A DNA stretch of 64,000 bases from Bolinopsis microptera (GCF_026151205.1 NC_087080.1:13153337-13217336), one strand, 5' to 3'; shown: positions 22,028 through 32,720, numbered from the stretch's first letter. Program-made: numbers and translations. The notes: generated by a model not told the origin, from the letters alone.

Positions 22028-23329
22028 TGAAATCTTCCGATTTCCCCACTGATAATTATTAATGAACATCTATGAACATTAATTGTCCTCATACTCATAA
22101 GTCAATTGTTAGTAGCAAGAATTGTTGACTAGCGGAAGAGATAAAAGACTAACGTAAGTAACCGTACTCCGTTTTATAGATCTAGATTGTGAGAGTACGC
22201 TATATAATAACTCCACATACCACACTTTATATTATCACAAACGGACTGCGTAACCGAGTAACGCGGAGATTTGGCTGCTGATCGAAAACATCGATATCAA
22301 TATATATTTTCCTGTTTGCTAGACTAGAACGGAGTGGCAATCATGAGAATTAAAACTATACTGAAAGTTCTGGAATTGTCTAACCGCTCATGTTGCCTAG
22401 ATGTCAAAAATTGTTTTATCTGCCATTTGAACCCTGTGATCCACATGAGGACCCGGCAATAGCATTTGGATCATAAGCATCAAGCAGAATCTATTTGTCG
22501 AACTAGAGTACGCTACTTGGACTCTAGTTCGCCCTGCTTCGACACGGACCGGAATACGACAGGGGTGATATCTGGCGAATTAATTTGTCGAACTATAGTG
22601 CGTGTCGAACTAGAGTACGGAATCCCACTGAACACTACTAAATAAAGGAATAATTTATCCATAACGGTTCGAACGTGAGATGATTTTAGTGAACGTATGT
22701 ACAGAACATTTTTAGTAACGTTCCGTACGTGCACTAACAACTCAGCAAGATATACTGGTATTCTGTGAGTAAAATGTAATGGAGTAAATGTTAATGAGCC
22801 ATAATTAACTAATGGTATTGGTACAGCACGGTAATATGACCCCAGGCAAAGAGCAAGACGTCATACGCGTCATTGAGTCAACTGAAGTGGTAATCCAACC
22901 ATTTTTAGTTGAAAAGTGGATCTGTATGCAGGATTCAGAGATGCAACTGGTTAAGCATGGTTTCATAGTTCTAAGACCCACATCTTGTTGGTTGAGTTGT
23001 AACCTAGTTTTAAATGCTCTTCGGTGAGTAGCAACCCGTAGTAGTAGTAGTAAATCTTCAAAGTACGAAATATCTCTTAAAAGAGCATCCTAGGCACCTT
23101 ATAAGATAATCAAAACGCATAAAAAAGAAAACCAAAAACCTCAACCATCTTCTAACTTCTTCACTCCTCCCTATCTAAAGCTAAAAATCTAAGTCTTCGA
23201 AATCAGTTCAAATTCTTAAGTCTAATATCAAGGATTTCTACTAGTCAAGTCTTTACTAATAAACAACTAAAAGTTTAAACATGTCTACCCCCGACTCCTT
23301 TCCATAAAACAATATCAGAATTTATAGCA

Positions 23330-24880
23330 AATACCATAAGGTGTAATGCTGGTGAGTCTCACTGTCCTCTTAAGATATGTCCTAACATTCTCCAATCGAA
23401 CGTAGAGACTCTTCACAACAAGGGAGTGACATAACAACGAGCATAGAGTGCCTCAGCAGAAATAACCCCAGTAGCCATCTGATGTGAGGATTCTTCCGGA
23501 GTGTTTGCGATTAGCAATAGCAATTTCATTCAACGAAGCTAGTGTGCCGCAGCCCATGATTGCAGTTTTTGTAGAGTAGAATAGAGACTACTTGTGCCTC
23601 GTAGATTTTGATCTCCTTTGGACTGAAATCTTGCTCTTCATCCAAACTTTCTGAAATGTACTAAAGCACATTAACCAAGGAATATCGATTCTGATATCCG
23701 TTAACTATGCACATCAACGATCTAAAGTTTTGGTTAGAGCGCCACGCTTCACACCTCTATAATTTTTCCAAACAATCACTTGCGTTTAACAGTGGTTTAG
23801 GATCTGCTAAATAATAAGGGACAAATTCATCTTGGAAGAATTGATAATGAAGGTCCCACTGCTGAAGTATATCTTTTAGCGATAGAAGCAATTCTTTGAG
23901 TGGAGCAAGTTCAGTGTTTATTAAAGTTCAATATCATCAGAGTATCCTGTTTCGAGTGGCAGAATTCTCTGAGATAGGGAGGATTCGGGATTTGGTTATC
24001 ACTGGGTAAGGTGTTGATGATACTTGGGAGAGTACAGATCTGAGGTTAATAAGTGCAGCGGCTTCAACAACAGTAAATTAGATAACCTGATAGTGCATCT
24101 CCTTGAAATGCTCAGTTGTGCTTGGAACTCAATTGATACAGTATTATTGACTTTTAACTTTCAACACTGTGTTTGGAAAGTAGGAGCCGTACCATCCTAA
24201 TTTTCATCAGCCTAGTACAGCAGCATCTTCAAGAAACATTGAGTACTGTTTCTCTGCGATGGTGTTCAAAGGCACTTGACAGGTCTATACTCATTCTGTG
24301 GTAGCTCCAATGCGTTTCTAAGGACCACTGAGTACAGGCATACGTTGAGACCAAATTATATCGCCCACAACTTCTACCTCTCTTGTAAGCACTTGTGTAG
24401 GACGGTGTACTGATCAGCTTGGCCGTGGATTCGTGTTAGGGTAAGTCATTGACAGTAATTTTATCTGGAGCATTTGAGAGGGTGAAGGTCTGATGTTTGC
24501 CTGCTGGACCAAGTGGTTCTTAGGCTTTTGGAGTGGCAGTAATGTGCCTTTTCCAAATAGATTTATGGTGGTGTATGTTTCAAATGCTGTATTTATACAG
24601 TCTGCATATTCTGAAATACACTCTGTTTGCATACTTAATCATTCACTGGGATATCATCAAGCCCAGGCTCTACATTCTTCAAAGCTTAGAAGCTATCTCA
24701 ACTCAATGCAGGAATTAGGTCAGCGAGAGGAATAGTATCAAAGAAAGTGTCAATAGGCTCAAACGTATGTATTGCAGTGACTGCTACAGTAGGCAACTAC
24801 AGCATCTTATTCAAAGATATTTCAAACTTCTCACGAGAGTTTAGTGTTAATCTAATCTGGCAATTAAAATGATAAGATAC
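23330..24880 (-). pseudogene. LINE reverse transcriptase A (non-LTR), broken in every copy as sequenced
   Basis: Minus-strand pieces read in order: KALKNGRATGLDDIPSE, then TPKAKKPLGPAANIRPLTLS, the RT box A (MSIDLSSAFDTI, near 24270-24297), GAFQGDALSGNLFT (24079-24112) and catalytic YSDDIDF (23921-23947). Next come LHINSSKTEFVHFYLADPKP and a C-terminal ILNIRWPTGVISNEALYARC...GHILR block. These are the fingers, palm and connector of a non-LTR retrotransposon RT. No apurinic endonuclease is seen upstream. Frames break repeatedly by 1-base indels that differ between units, so much of the breakage may be sequence error rather than decay. Confidence 0.8.
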
Positions 24881-25058
24881 TGAACTCCAGGTTGTACTTG
24901 TAATTAACTTATTAAAATTCAAAATCACAGATTAAGGGTATGAATTTTGTTGTAAAGACTAAAGCCTTATATAGTAGCTGATGAGATATTTTGTGCACAA
25001 TGCAGTATGCATCATCGACACACACAAAATTATTCTTCAATTACTGATGTACCTCATT

Positions 25059-25278
25059 ACCACTCCATTTACAAACCCATTTTACCACCCTATTCACCAC
25101 CCCATTAACACCCCCATTAACCAACCCATTTACCACCCCATCTTACACCCCACTACCCCCATTTGCCACCCCCCTTTACCACCCCATTTACCACCCATTA
25201 CCCACTCCCCATTTACCACCCCATTTTACCAACCCATTTAACCAACCATTTACCACCCCATTTACCATCCCATTTTCA
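25059..25278. repeat. 12-bp minisatellite (CCACCCCATTTA)n
   Basis: About 18 tandem copies of CCACCCCATTTA with TTAA, TATC and TGCC variants. The same array is at 36592-36815, 48352-48580 and 59988-60225, with the same variant order (for example CACCCTATTTACC followed by CCATTAACC). It arose before the 11.6-kb unit was duplicated. The minus strand is G-rich (GGTGGTAAATGG). Confidence 0.93.
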
Positions 25279-26309
25279 ATTAAGAACTATCAGCTTATAT
25301 CCGGGAATGATCACACATTCATATTCGATATCTCTGATAATATAGCTCTATTGATTATCACAATGCTGGGCAAGGCATGACCGTTGCCATGATTAATTCA
25401 CAATACTATTTACCCCCTATACTATCATATCCCCTTTAATTGTTTTTTCAGGCATAAAACTCATCGAAAGTAGTTCAGCAGGTATATTTAATGTTCAAAA
25501 CATTCTATTCAATGTTAAAGATGACATTGAGTCCACGATGTCAACCTTCGCAGCTCGGTGAGGCACGAGTGGTGCATCTCGCCGATCTACCGAAGGGTTG
25601 CAGAAGCATTATTGATGGCGCGCTGCGACCCAGTAGTGCATCGCGCTACAAAGGATGACAGGAATAACAAATAAAAAATAGTTATGTGGAGGTTTTTAAA
25701 GAAATTGCGCAAAATCCGCACCAGCGTCCCAGCTGTTATACAAATTCGTAAAAAACCCTAAACCGCCGTATTCAGGTGCCTTAAAAAACAGTTTAACCAA
25801 ATTGAGTTAAAGAGATCTAGAAATTTTGCAGGGCGTCAGACGTTGACCAAAATCGTCTGTAAATAAATTTTCATGCTCAGGAGTATTGGTTATTCGAACT
25901 GTAGTGCGACACGTGCTCTTGTGGACACTACTTCTAGTGCGAAGTCCGACAAAAACACCCTCTGTCGCACTACAGTACGTGTCGCAGCTACGATCCAGGT
26001 AGCGTACTCTAGTGCGACAAAATAATCCTACTTATTTCCAATTCAGGTCACATCCCTATCCTTCTTATGGACCATGAAGTGATTCGTCGGGTCGTTCAAC
26101 TGTCACTTATTTCGATGATCCACTGATCCAAGTCCTTCGGGTCAGTTTCAAGCCACATGCCACGTATCAAGTGGGTGATCCACTGAGCATATGATCCCAT
26201 TCCTATCACACGCTCGTATGAAGTATATCACCGATTGGGATAACAAGTTCATATGCTTGGGCCATAAATAAGTTCACGAGATTCTACCAAAACATCGAAC
26301 AACATCAAC

Positions 26310-26790
26310 AGGTCTCTCAATCACCTTCATTACTGACCCACTACTGGTCAAGATACGTTAATCCATGACGGATTACTGCTACTGCCTGGATAATAATCGC
26401 GACGACAAGACCTGCTGGCGAGCACTGAGAAGACCTGATCCGGACGTCCTCAGTCTGACGAACGAACACTAACTGTGAGCTGTGACCTGGACGCAGCTGA
26501 AAGCACCTTCCCTTCAAGATGGATCCTGTGCTGCCTAGTTGAACCGACTAACGAAACGTACCTGGTCGGGAGAAACCCAAATCTCCTCTCCCCCCTTGGA
26601 TAGGCTGCACCAACCCTACTATCTGGCCGATTTATTCGACGTCCTGACGAAGGAGCAGGATCTAACCCAATGGAAGATCAACCAAAGAATGAAGATGCCA
26701 GACACACTACCCTCCTCGCCGACTGAAGAAGGGGACTGATTACGAACCGGTTTGCTTGAACGCTGTGATTGATAGATACGATATTAATGA
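26310..26790 (+). pseudogene. FLYWCH-type zinc finger / MULE-like protein remnant
   Basis: Comparing the four copies gives a start MSSSITFITDALLVQD and then GYCYCLDKNRDDKTCWRCTE and KTCSGR, a FLYWCH finger core (Y.Y......WRC....C.GR). Further on, after a pyrimidine-rich CCTTGATAG acceptor-like site, comes NPTIWRFIDVLKKEQDLTQW followed by KINQ, and later WTDYDRCLNAVIDSYDDYDRMIS. Those two motifs are the C-terminal part of FLYWCH/MULE-transposase-like proteins known from many invertebrates. The transposase middle is missing, so this is a deleted remnant. A GTGAGT donor-like site follows the finger. Other copies: ~37850-38340, ~49620-50120, ~61250-61745. Confidence 0.6.
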
Positions 26791-27226
26791 CAGAAGGTTA
26801 GTTGAAGTGTGTTGGAAAAACCAGGGGACAAAAGGATTTCGCGTTATTTTGGCCAAAAATCGGCGGCACCGCGACAAGCCCCAAACTAGCTAATTCGCGG
26901 CCTAATCGCGGCGGGAATTCTGAAAATCGCGCCATATTCCGCGGCAAAAAAAGAAAATCGCGGCGAATTCGCGGCAAAAAATAATGTATTTACAGTGCTT
27001 AGTTTAGAGTTCACATATCTTTGACTATTCTATTTGATCGGCTCATGGCCCATGAGGATTGGATGATCTCATTATATAGAATTCTGATACAGGCTGATGG
27101 GGTCATATAGAATAAAGCTGCATAACTTGACATGGACTCAAATGTTGCAATGTCATACGAAATGTATGACATATCTCGTTATCGATAACTAAATAACTTT
27201 CAAACAGACGACAGGAGACATCATCA

Positions 27227-27510
27227 TGAACGACCATCAACACTTCACTTAACTAGAGCAATGGAATACTACGAACATTTCAACCCAATACCATATCACT
27301 ACCTAGTCTATCCCCATCTATTACCAAAAACCTCTACCCCTTAAGCTTCAACAACCTGGACGACATCCTTACCACCCAGGCCCCCTGCAACGAACCTTCT
27401 AGAATTCTAACCACATCCCGACGCCGAGGGAAGCCCATGATTGTTTCATAGGGGTCTACGACGAGATACAATTACAAATCTCCAAAAATAGCTTCCATTG
27501 TCACATAAAA
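27227..27510 (+). CDS. Unassigned small open frame shared by the four units
   Basis: In the by-eye consensus of the four copies an ATG (MNDHLHFTTIAMETTNF) opens a frame of about 95 codons that ends SKIASIVT-stop and contains HDCSLCGLRRDYNYM with one CxxC pair. Single copies are interrupted by indels at different places (copies start at ~38755, 50537 and 62172). No family is recognised and codon constraint cannot be judged by eye, so it may be a chance frame. Confidence 0.25.
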
Positions 27511-27754
27511 CGATGATTTCAAATTCAGCCACTACAACTCTCGTGGAAGCTGTTACATGTGCCACTGTTTAGCCTGTTTTTCGAGCGTTGCTAGACGAAG
27601 TCGAGACGGTTTTGTCGCAGGCCGTTTGACAAAGCGGTCCATATAAACAATCGAATACAATATCAAGCGAATAACGATGACGAAATAACTGACAATGACG
27701 ATTCTATAACAACACTGAATTTAACTACTGTTGATTTCTTAATCCATTGTATTT

Positions 27755-27960
27755 GCTTCTGGTCAAACTTTTGTCGTTGGTCAAGTTTTTTATGTCTACT
27801 GGTCAACTTTTATGTCCGTCTGGTCAACTTTATGTCGGGTGGTCAAGTTTTATATGTCGTTTTGTCAACTTTAAGTCGTCTGGTCCAATTTTATATTGTA
27901 CTACTGGTCAACTTTATGTTCGACTGGACAAGTTTATATGTCTACTGGTCAACGTTCCAA
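27755..27960. repeat. About 20-bp minisatellite (GGTCAACTTTATGTCGTCT)n
   Basis: About ten tandem copies alternating two forms, GGTCAACTTTATGTCGTCT and GGTCAAGTTTTATATGTCTA. The same array is at ~39285-39490, 51095-51295 and 62697-62893. Confidence 0.88.
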
Positions 27961-27964
27961 ATAC

Positions 27965-28560
27965 GACTCGGAAGGCAGACCTCCCCTTCGGCAATACGAG
28001 CTCGGAAGCGGGGACTTCCGCCTTCAGAGATACGTATCGAGAATGACACGGACAGAAAAGTTTCTAAGTCCAAAATTTTCAAAGTTTTCCTGGAAACTAC
28101 ATTTGTTCATGTTTCAGCTAACCCTGTCATTATGATCCAAAAATATTTTTTCTGTTTCAAAGGTCACATCATACCTTCGATACACGATTTTTGGACTCGA
28201 GGGCCTCCTTGTAATGCGATCTCGGAAGGCAGGCCTCCCTTCGCAATACGAGCTCGAAGCGGGAGCTCCGCCTTCATAGATACGTACGAGAATGACTCGA
28301 CAGAAAATTTTCTAAGTCAAAATTTTTCAAGTTTTTCTGGAAACTACTTTTTGGTTCATTTTCAATGCGACACTGTCATTATGAAGCCGAAAATATTTTT
28401 TGTCGGATTTTCAAAGGTCCACACATAACCTACCCTTCGATACACTATTTTGGAACCTCGGGCTCCCCTTTTAATAGATTCTCGAAGCAGGCTTCCCTTC
28501 TCAATATCGAGCTCGGAACACTCCGAAGCTCCGCCTTAAGAGGTACGTAGCGAGAATGGA
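27965..28560. repeat. About 255-bp tandem repeat, 2.3 copies
   Basis: CTCGGAAGGCAGGCCTCCCC recurs at ~27968, 28223 and 28480. It is followed each time by GCAATACGAGCTCGGAAGCG, TTTTCTAAGTC, a GGAAACTACTTTTGTTCATG stretch and TACCCTTCGATACACGATTT. Homologous arrays lie at ~39495-40145, 51298-51910 and 62900-63510. Confidence 0.88.
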
Positions 28561-29336
28561 CATACAATCGAAACGCACGGAAGGCTGTAAGTGTAATGTG
28601 ATTAGTTTCATATTATGACTTAATACTTGTAGCAAACGTGACATTTGGCTCGCAGATTTTATGGAAAATGACGCAAACTTGGTCCTCAGATTTAAAGGAA
28701 AATTCTCAAATTCGGTCTTCAGATTTAAAGGAAAATGCGCGATTTTTCGCGGAGGACTGAAAAAAATCGCGATTGTCGCGGGAGAATGGGAATTTCCGCG
28801 AACTGTCGAGGAAAAACGTAAAAAGCCGATTTGTCGCGAGAATGGAAATTTTCGCGTTTTTCGTACATGCCGCGAAATCCATTTGTCCCCCCTGCTGGAG
28901 GGGTTTTGCTAAATCATACAAAGGAGATAAGTGGTCGCAGGTTAACGAAAGAACGAATTCTTAGCTCAAGACGACCTGACTCCAAGACGATTATTTGCGT
29001 TCACAGAGGAAACAATCGGTACAAACCCATTGTTGAGCTGAGGTGGATAATTGTGCTGAATTGGAAAATGGGAAGATGTGTGTCTTATTTGTACATAATC
29101 TATATTATACCCATGAAGATATACATGAAATGGAAATGGTCAAATGTTGCTTAAAAAGCACTAATAAGATCAGAAAGCTGAAAATATAAAAATATCCTGG
29201 ATTAAATATCATATTATGAAGAAAATGTTTGGGCAGATCAGTACCAAGCTGAGGTAAAAATATACAAGGAACAAACGCAAGCACAGGTGCAACTAGACAG
29301 TTTAAAGTCCAAAATATTGGGTTGGGGAACCGAACC

Positions 29337-30243
29337 TTACGAAGAATGGGGGAAATTCGCCATGTTTACAGCTATTTCATGTTATTTAGAAAATACGAAC
29401 GAGTACTTGAAAAATGTATAGCTCATATGAACAGTATTGTAAAGCAAATGTTTTCGTATGAACCACATGCAGCCAGTCAAAATATTCAGCTATGATGGTG
29501 CCACGAAATCAGGCGAAGTTACCCTGCAATAAGGGGGTAACTTCGCCATTCTGAAACATAAATATTCGGTGCTAAGCACCAACCACTGCCCCACACCCTC
29601 TCCACCACCCTTCTCCTCCACCTTCACCCACACACGAACTCAATTATATTTCCTTGGATATACCGCCAATTTTTACTTATCTAGCTCTAGCCTGCGTTAA
29701 CAATGGCAATTTTGGTCGCCGGGGTAACATCGCCCGCCATGCTTGCGGGAACATCGCCGGGAAGAAGTAGAAATGGTGTCGAACGTCGCCAATACACGTG
29801 CGGGACTTTCGCCGCGCGCGAATTTTCGCGCCAACTTCGCTCGCCGAACAGAGGGGAGCAGAAGTGGGTAACTTCGCCACAACACAAATTTGAAAACTTT
29901 ATAATATCATTTGGGTGCATCATGGCTTAACTAATAGCCCTTAAATGAACAGACATATGCAATGATGTCACACAGAATTAAAATTAAGATATAATTGTTA
30001 AAATATGGGAAATAGCAAGCAGGAAATTTACCCACTTTATTAGCAATATTTCATGTTGCCTGAGTTAATTAACTTAGAAAAACTTATTTTGAATAGGATA
30101 CCTTTATAACCATTTGTTTCAACAACAATTACTATACAAAAACTCGATCTCCAAACAATTCAAAACAGTAAAATGATTATTTGAAAAATAGGGGGCGAAG
30201 TTCCCCGGGAACACGGCGAATTTTACACCCTAATCTACGGTAA
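29337..30243. mobile_element. 0.9-kb TIR element (TACCGTAGAnTGGGGnAAATTC)
   Basis: The left end consensus is TTACCGTAGAATGGGGGAAA followed by TTCGCCATG. The right end read inward is TTACCGTAGATTGGGGTAAA followed by TTCGCCGTG. Starting the TIR at CCGTAGA leaves TA on both outer sides, fitting a TA target duplication. Inside, GGGTAACTTCGCC or its complement recurs several times, including a hairpin GGCGAAGTTACCC/GGGTAACTTCGCC near 29514-29550. There is no coding capacity. Other copies: ~40943-41842 and 52675-53565. Confidence 0.65.
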
Positions 30244-30305
30244 CGAGTGATATTGCTCAAGATAACTGGCAAGTAACATCAGAATTAATATGAAAGGAAA
30301 CGTAC

Positions 30306-30418
30306 CTGTTTTGGGTTCCAGTTCATCATCATCATCATCAGGGTCACTGGGCTCCAGAAATAACAAACAAGACAAAGTTTAACAAGACTCATCACCGGAA
30401 GGTAGTTCAATTGAAAAC
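30306..30418 (-). CDS. Acidic exon-like segment
   Basis: Between a CTAGTTTT.AG acceptor and an ACAG|GTACGT donor, one minus-strand frame reads FSIELPSGDESCKTLSCLLF followed by LEPSDPDDDDDELEPKT. The acidic run comes from a (CAT)n tract on the plus strand. The segment recurs at ~41900-42025 and ~53620-53750. Partner exons were not found, and the function is unknown. Confidence 0.3.
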
Positions 30419-30704
30419 CTAAAACTAGAAACTGGATACCATTTACTCGGAACTCGAAGCGCAATTCAATAATTCCGATCGTTAAAATGAACAATGTGTG
30501 TTGTAGGTTAAACACAATTGTACCCGATAAAATTTCGCGTGAGAAAAAAAAACGCGAGACGTACAGTCGATCAAGTTAGACATTCGCCAAACAGGCTAGG
30601 GACCAAGGCAGTGAGAAAATACACAGTGGCACCAGCCAGTTTGTATTGAGGGCCAGTAGTGCACTTATCTTGCTGTGATTAATTGACCTACTGATGTAGA
30701 AAGT

Positions 30705-30735
30705 GGCCACGTGACTATAATGGAGTCACGTGACC
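30705..30735. promoter_or_regulatory. Paired E-box palindromes (GTCACGTGAC x2)
   Basis: In the consensus, two CACGTG cores are each embedded in GTCACGTGAC and separated by 19 bases (start to start). The pair persists in units 2 (42312-42342) and 3 (54028-54060) despite the noisy sequence. GTCACGTGAC is a high-affinity site for MITF/TFE and USF type bHLH-zip factors. It lies about 290 bases upstream, in minus-strand sense, of the acidic exon-like segment. Confidence 0.5.
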
Positions 30736-30984
30736 CCATCATTCGGAATCAATACTGGACATAACGTATTCCATTGTGATCACGTTAATCGCAGAAATCG
30801 ATGATTGGAATGGCGGTTTGATATTGATTGCGGTTTGAAGGCGTGAATCGAAATTTGATGCATCCAGAGATCTCATCTCAAGATGCTAACTCCCAGGCCG
30901 TCTTGACGCCACCTTACTTTACAATACTTAGCTGACCTTATTAGGACGACATTAATTGAACGCTGGAGGCCCTAAACGTTCAGC

Positions 30985-31050
30985 TTAATTCCGTTCAATT
31001 AAGTCCGTATCAGTAAAGTCCGCCAAAGTTTAAAGTCGTTGAATTAAAAA
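30985..31050. repeat. GTCCGTT short tandem cluster, left
   Basis: Four spaced copies of (A)AAGTCCGTT.AA, about 15 bases apart, preceded by ACGTTCATTCTTAATGTCCG in the consensus. A similar direct-oriented cluster lies at 32868-32930, on the far side of LINE RT-B. Confidence 0.6.
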
Positions 31051-31639
31051 AATTCTATCTTTTGTTACAGAATATGACATATAGAGAACTTTATTTTGCG
31101 CGTAAGGTTAAACGACGGAAATGTTCTCCTTGGGTCTGCTGGAGCACAAAAACTCTAACAGCATATGTTTTCCAAGGGCCACTTGGCGGAAAAAGTCAAC
31201 GAAATTTATGGCACTCAACAAACATAGTTTATGACTAGTCCCCGCCAACATAACAAACTTTTCAGCCCCCAAGTCTAGATATTACGGGTAATCGTGTGGC
31301 AAGGACAGTGTTCCGACGTATGTTTATAGTTCATATTACTCAGGGGAGTAAGAAACAGTGTCGAGGAAAGCTTCACGTGCTGTGTAATGTTAAACCTAAA
31401 GTTGTCTAAATAAAACACTTCACGCCGAATGGCTTGTTAAAAGTTAACACTAAAATGCCAGACCGTATAGTTTAGATAAAAAGGTTTCCATAAAACTAGA
31501 AATCCTGATGCTTTAAGCATGACTATTTCATGCACGAAAACCCAGTTGATGAAGAAGATAATAAGGTGGGATATTAGACAACTGATCTTGTACACATACT
31601 TACTTTGTTTCTTTTGTTGTGTTTATCTATAGCAAGGAA

Positions 31640-32720
31640 GGTCATCAATTTCTGACCACCTCGATGGCGAGTAGTCTACCAGGAATTAGACCAGCTGCAG
31701 CTATAACACAGAAGTCACGTTGTCCGATCAAAGCAATAAACTTGGACAAACTAACTTAAAAACGACTCAAAAGTAGCTTCACTTTAATATTATCAGCCAC
31801 TTTGTTCCACAGTTTTTGGTCCTCTTATAGCAAATAGCTTCACTAGGACGGTGCCTGGTTGCTCGAGGAACCAACCTAGACAGGGAAGGTATATCTCGGG
31901 AACCTTGTCGGATTGTTTTTGTGAACCTTATATTGCCTGCAAATGGGACAAAATTTTGTGAAGGATCTTCCACAATCATCAGAATAGTGTACGTTCCCTT
32001 CAGCGCTCAGTGACATTAGCTTTAGATGCGAAAGCCTCTCCAGTAGTTCATATTTCCAGACCGCATATACGATCGGGAATTGTTCGCTGGACCCCCTCCA
32101 AAAGCTGGGATCTCATCACCCTATGGTCCCCATAGCGTACAACAGTAACGCTATAGGCTTCTGACCAAAGACTTAGATAGGTATCATTACGGTCCGATCT
32201 CAGTTTTGAAGAACACTAAAGATAAATAGTCATAGCCCGATGAACAGTTGCTTCTAGCATCTTGACCATATACCGATCTGTTTGGACTCAGATTTCAGAT
32301 CGCTTTGATACCATACTTTTCGAGTCTCTAACGTTCTCAACGGGATGTAGGATTTCCTCGCTGGCGACCTGTTAATAGTAGATATTCCCACGTAAAAAGG
32401 GAGTTCAGAAAAGTTACTCTTTCTGTTGTGGAGATGATTCAGAGCTTCAACTTCTTCGTGGAGCTTCATGTTGTTGCCAGCGTGGACAAGTCCGAGAATA
32501 CCGTACTAGAGCACCTGAAGCAGCAGACAGTCCTCAAAAGCAATCGATACTTTTTGGAACCCTAATATCGTCAGCAAAGAGCTTACCTTTAGAAAAGGTA
32601 ACAGCTAGCTCTAGATCGTTTAATATACAAAATGAACAATACTGTCCTAAAACACTTCCCTAGAACCAAACCCACTTAGAACCCCTGGCACTGTCCGAAT
32701 GAACACATATTTTAACATTT
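31640..32720 (-). pseudogene. LINE reverse transcriptase B (CR1/Jockey-like), 5'-truncated
   Basis: On the minus strand the unit consensus reads SDSARVLSGVPQGSVLGPVL, then FINDLELAVTFSKGKLFADD (RT boxes B and C; FADD near 32566-32580), then HEE.FELLNHLHNRKSNFSE and the C-terminal LLEYCCPLWDPV...DRICGLENM block. Nothing upstream of the box before VPQG is recognisable; the element appears cut about 20 codons earlier, near 32760. Other copies: ~43270-44370 and ~54960-56045. The related solitary scrap at 20255-20697 covers only the C-terminal part. Confidence 0.78.

Larger units (their letters stand above)
22494..26022. mobile_element. 3.5-kb block with about 130-bp terminal inverted repeats (TTTGTCGnACTAGAGTACGC)
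   Basis: The left end (22494-22625) starts TTTGTCGAACTAGAGTACGC followed by TACTTGGA. The right end (about 25885-26022), read inward, starts TTTTGTCGCACTAGAGTACG followed by CTACCTGGA. Both ends contain further copies of the TCGnACTAGAGTACG word in a complex subterminal pattern. The ends are inverted and outermost, as in a TIR DNA transposon. No transposase is recognised inside. The block holds a minus-strand LINE reverse transcriptase and a minisatellite, so it is best read as a non-autonomous DNA element that received a LINE. The same ends recur at ~34052/37555, 45775/49325 and 57388/60965. Confidence 0.6.
26822..28894. mobile_element. 2.1-kb block with CAGGGACAAA inverted ends and CGCG-dense subterminal repeats
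   Basis: The left end is CAGGGACAAAAGGATTCGCG in the four-copy consensus. The right end read inward is CAGGGACAAATGGATTTCGC. Just inside both ends lie about 150 bases packed with TTCGCGG/AATCGCGA words (about 26830-26985 and 28735-28890). CAGGG tips and repeated subterminal words are typical of hAT-type DNA transposons. No exact 8-bp target duplication is seen (GTTGGAAC against CTGGAGGG). The interior holds an unassigned open frame, a 20-bp minisatellite and a 255-bp tandem repeat, but no recognisable transposase. Confidence 0.6.

Noticed and set aside
24981-25345. His/Pro/Thr-rich open frames such as HPIYHPINHPI
   Set aside because: Translation of the 12-bp minisatellite; length and frame vary between units.
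27832-28428. Long open frames across the 20-bp and 255-bp repeats
   Set aside because: Low-complexity translation of tandem repeats; not kept in frame between units.
29677-29923. Overlapping open frames rich in Arg/Ala near 29.7-29.9 kb
   Set aside because: CG-rich interior of the TACCGTAGA element read in several frames; matching positions in other units are not open.
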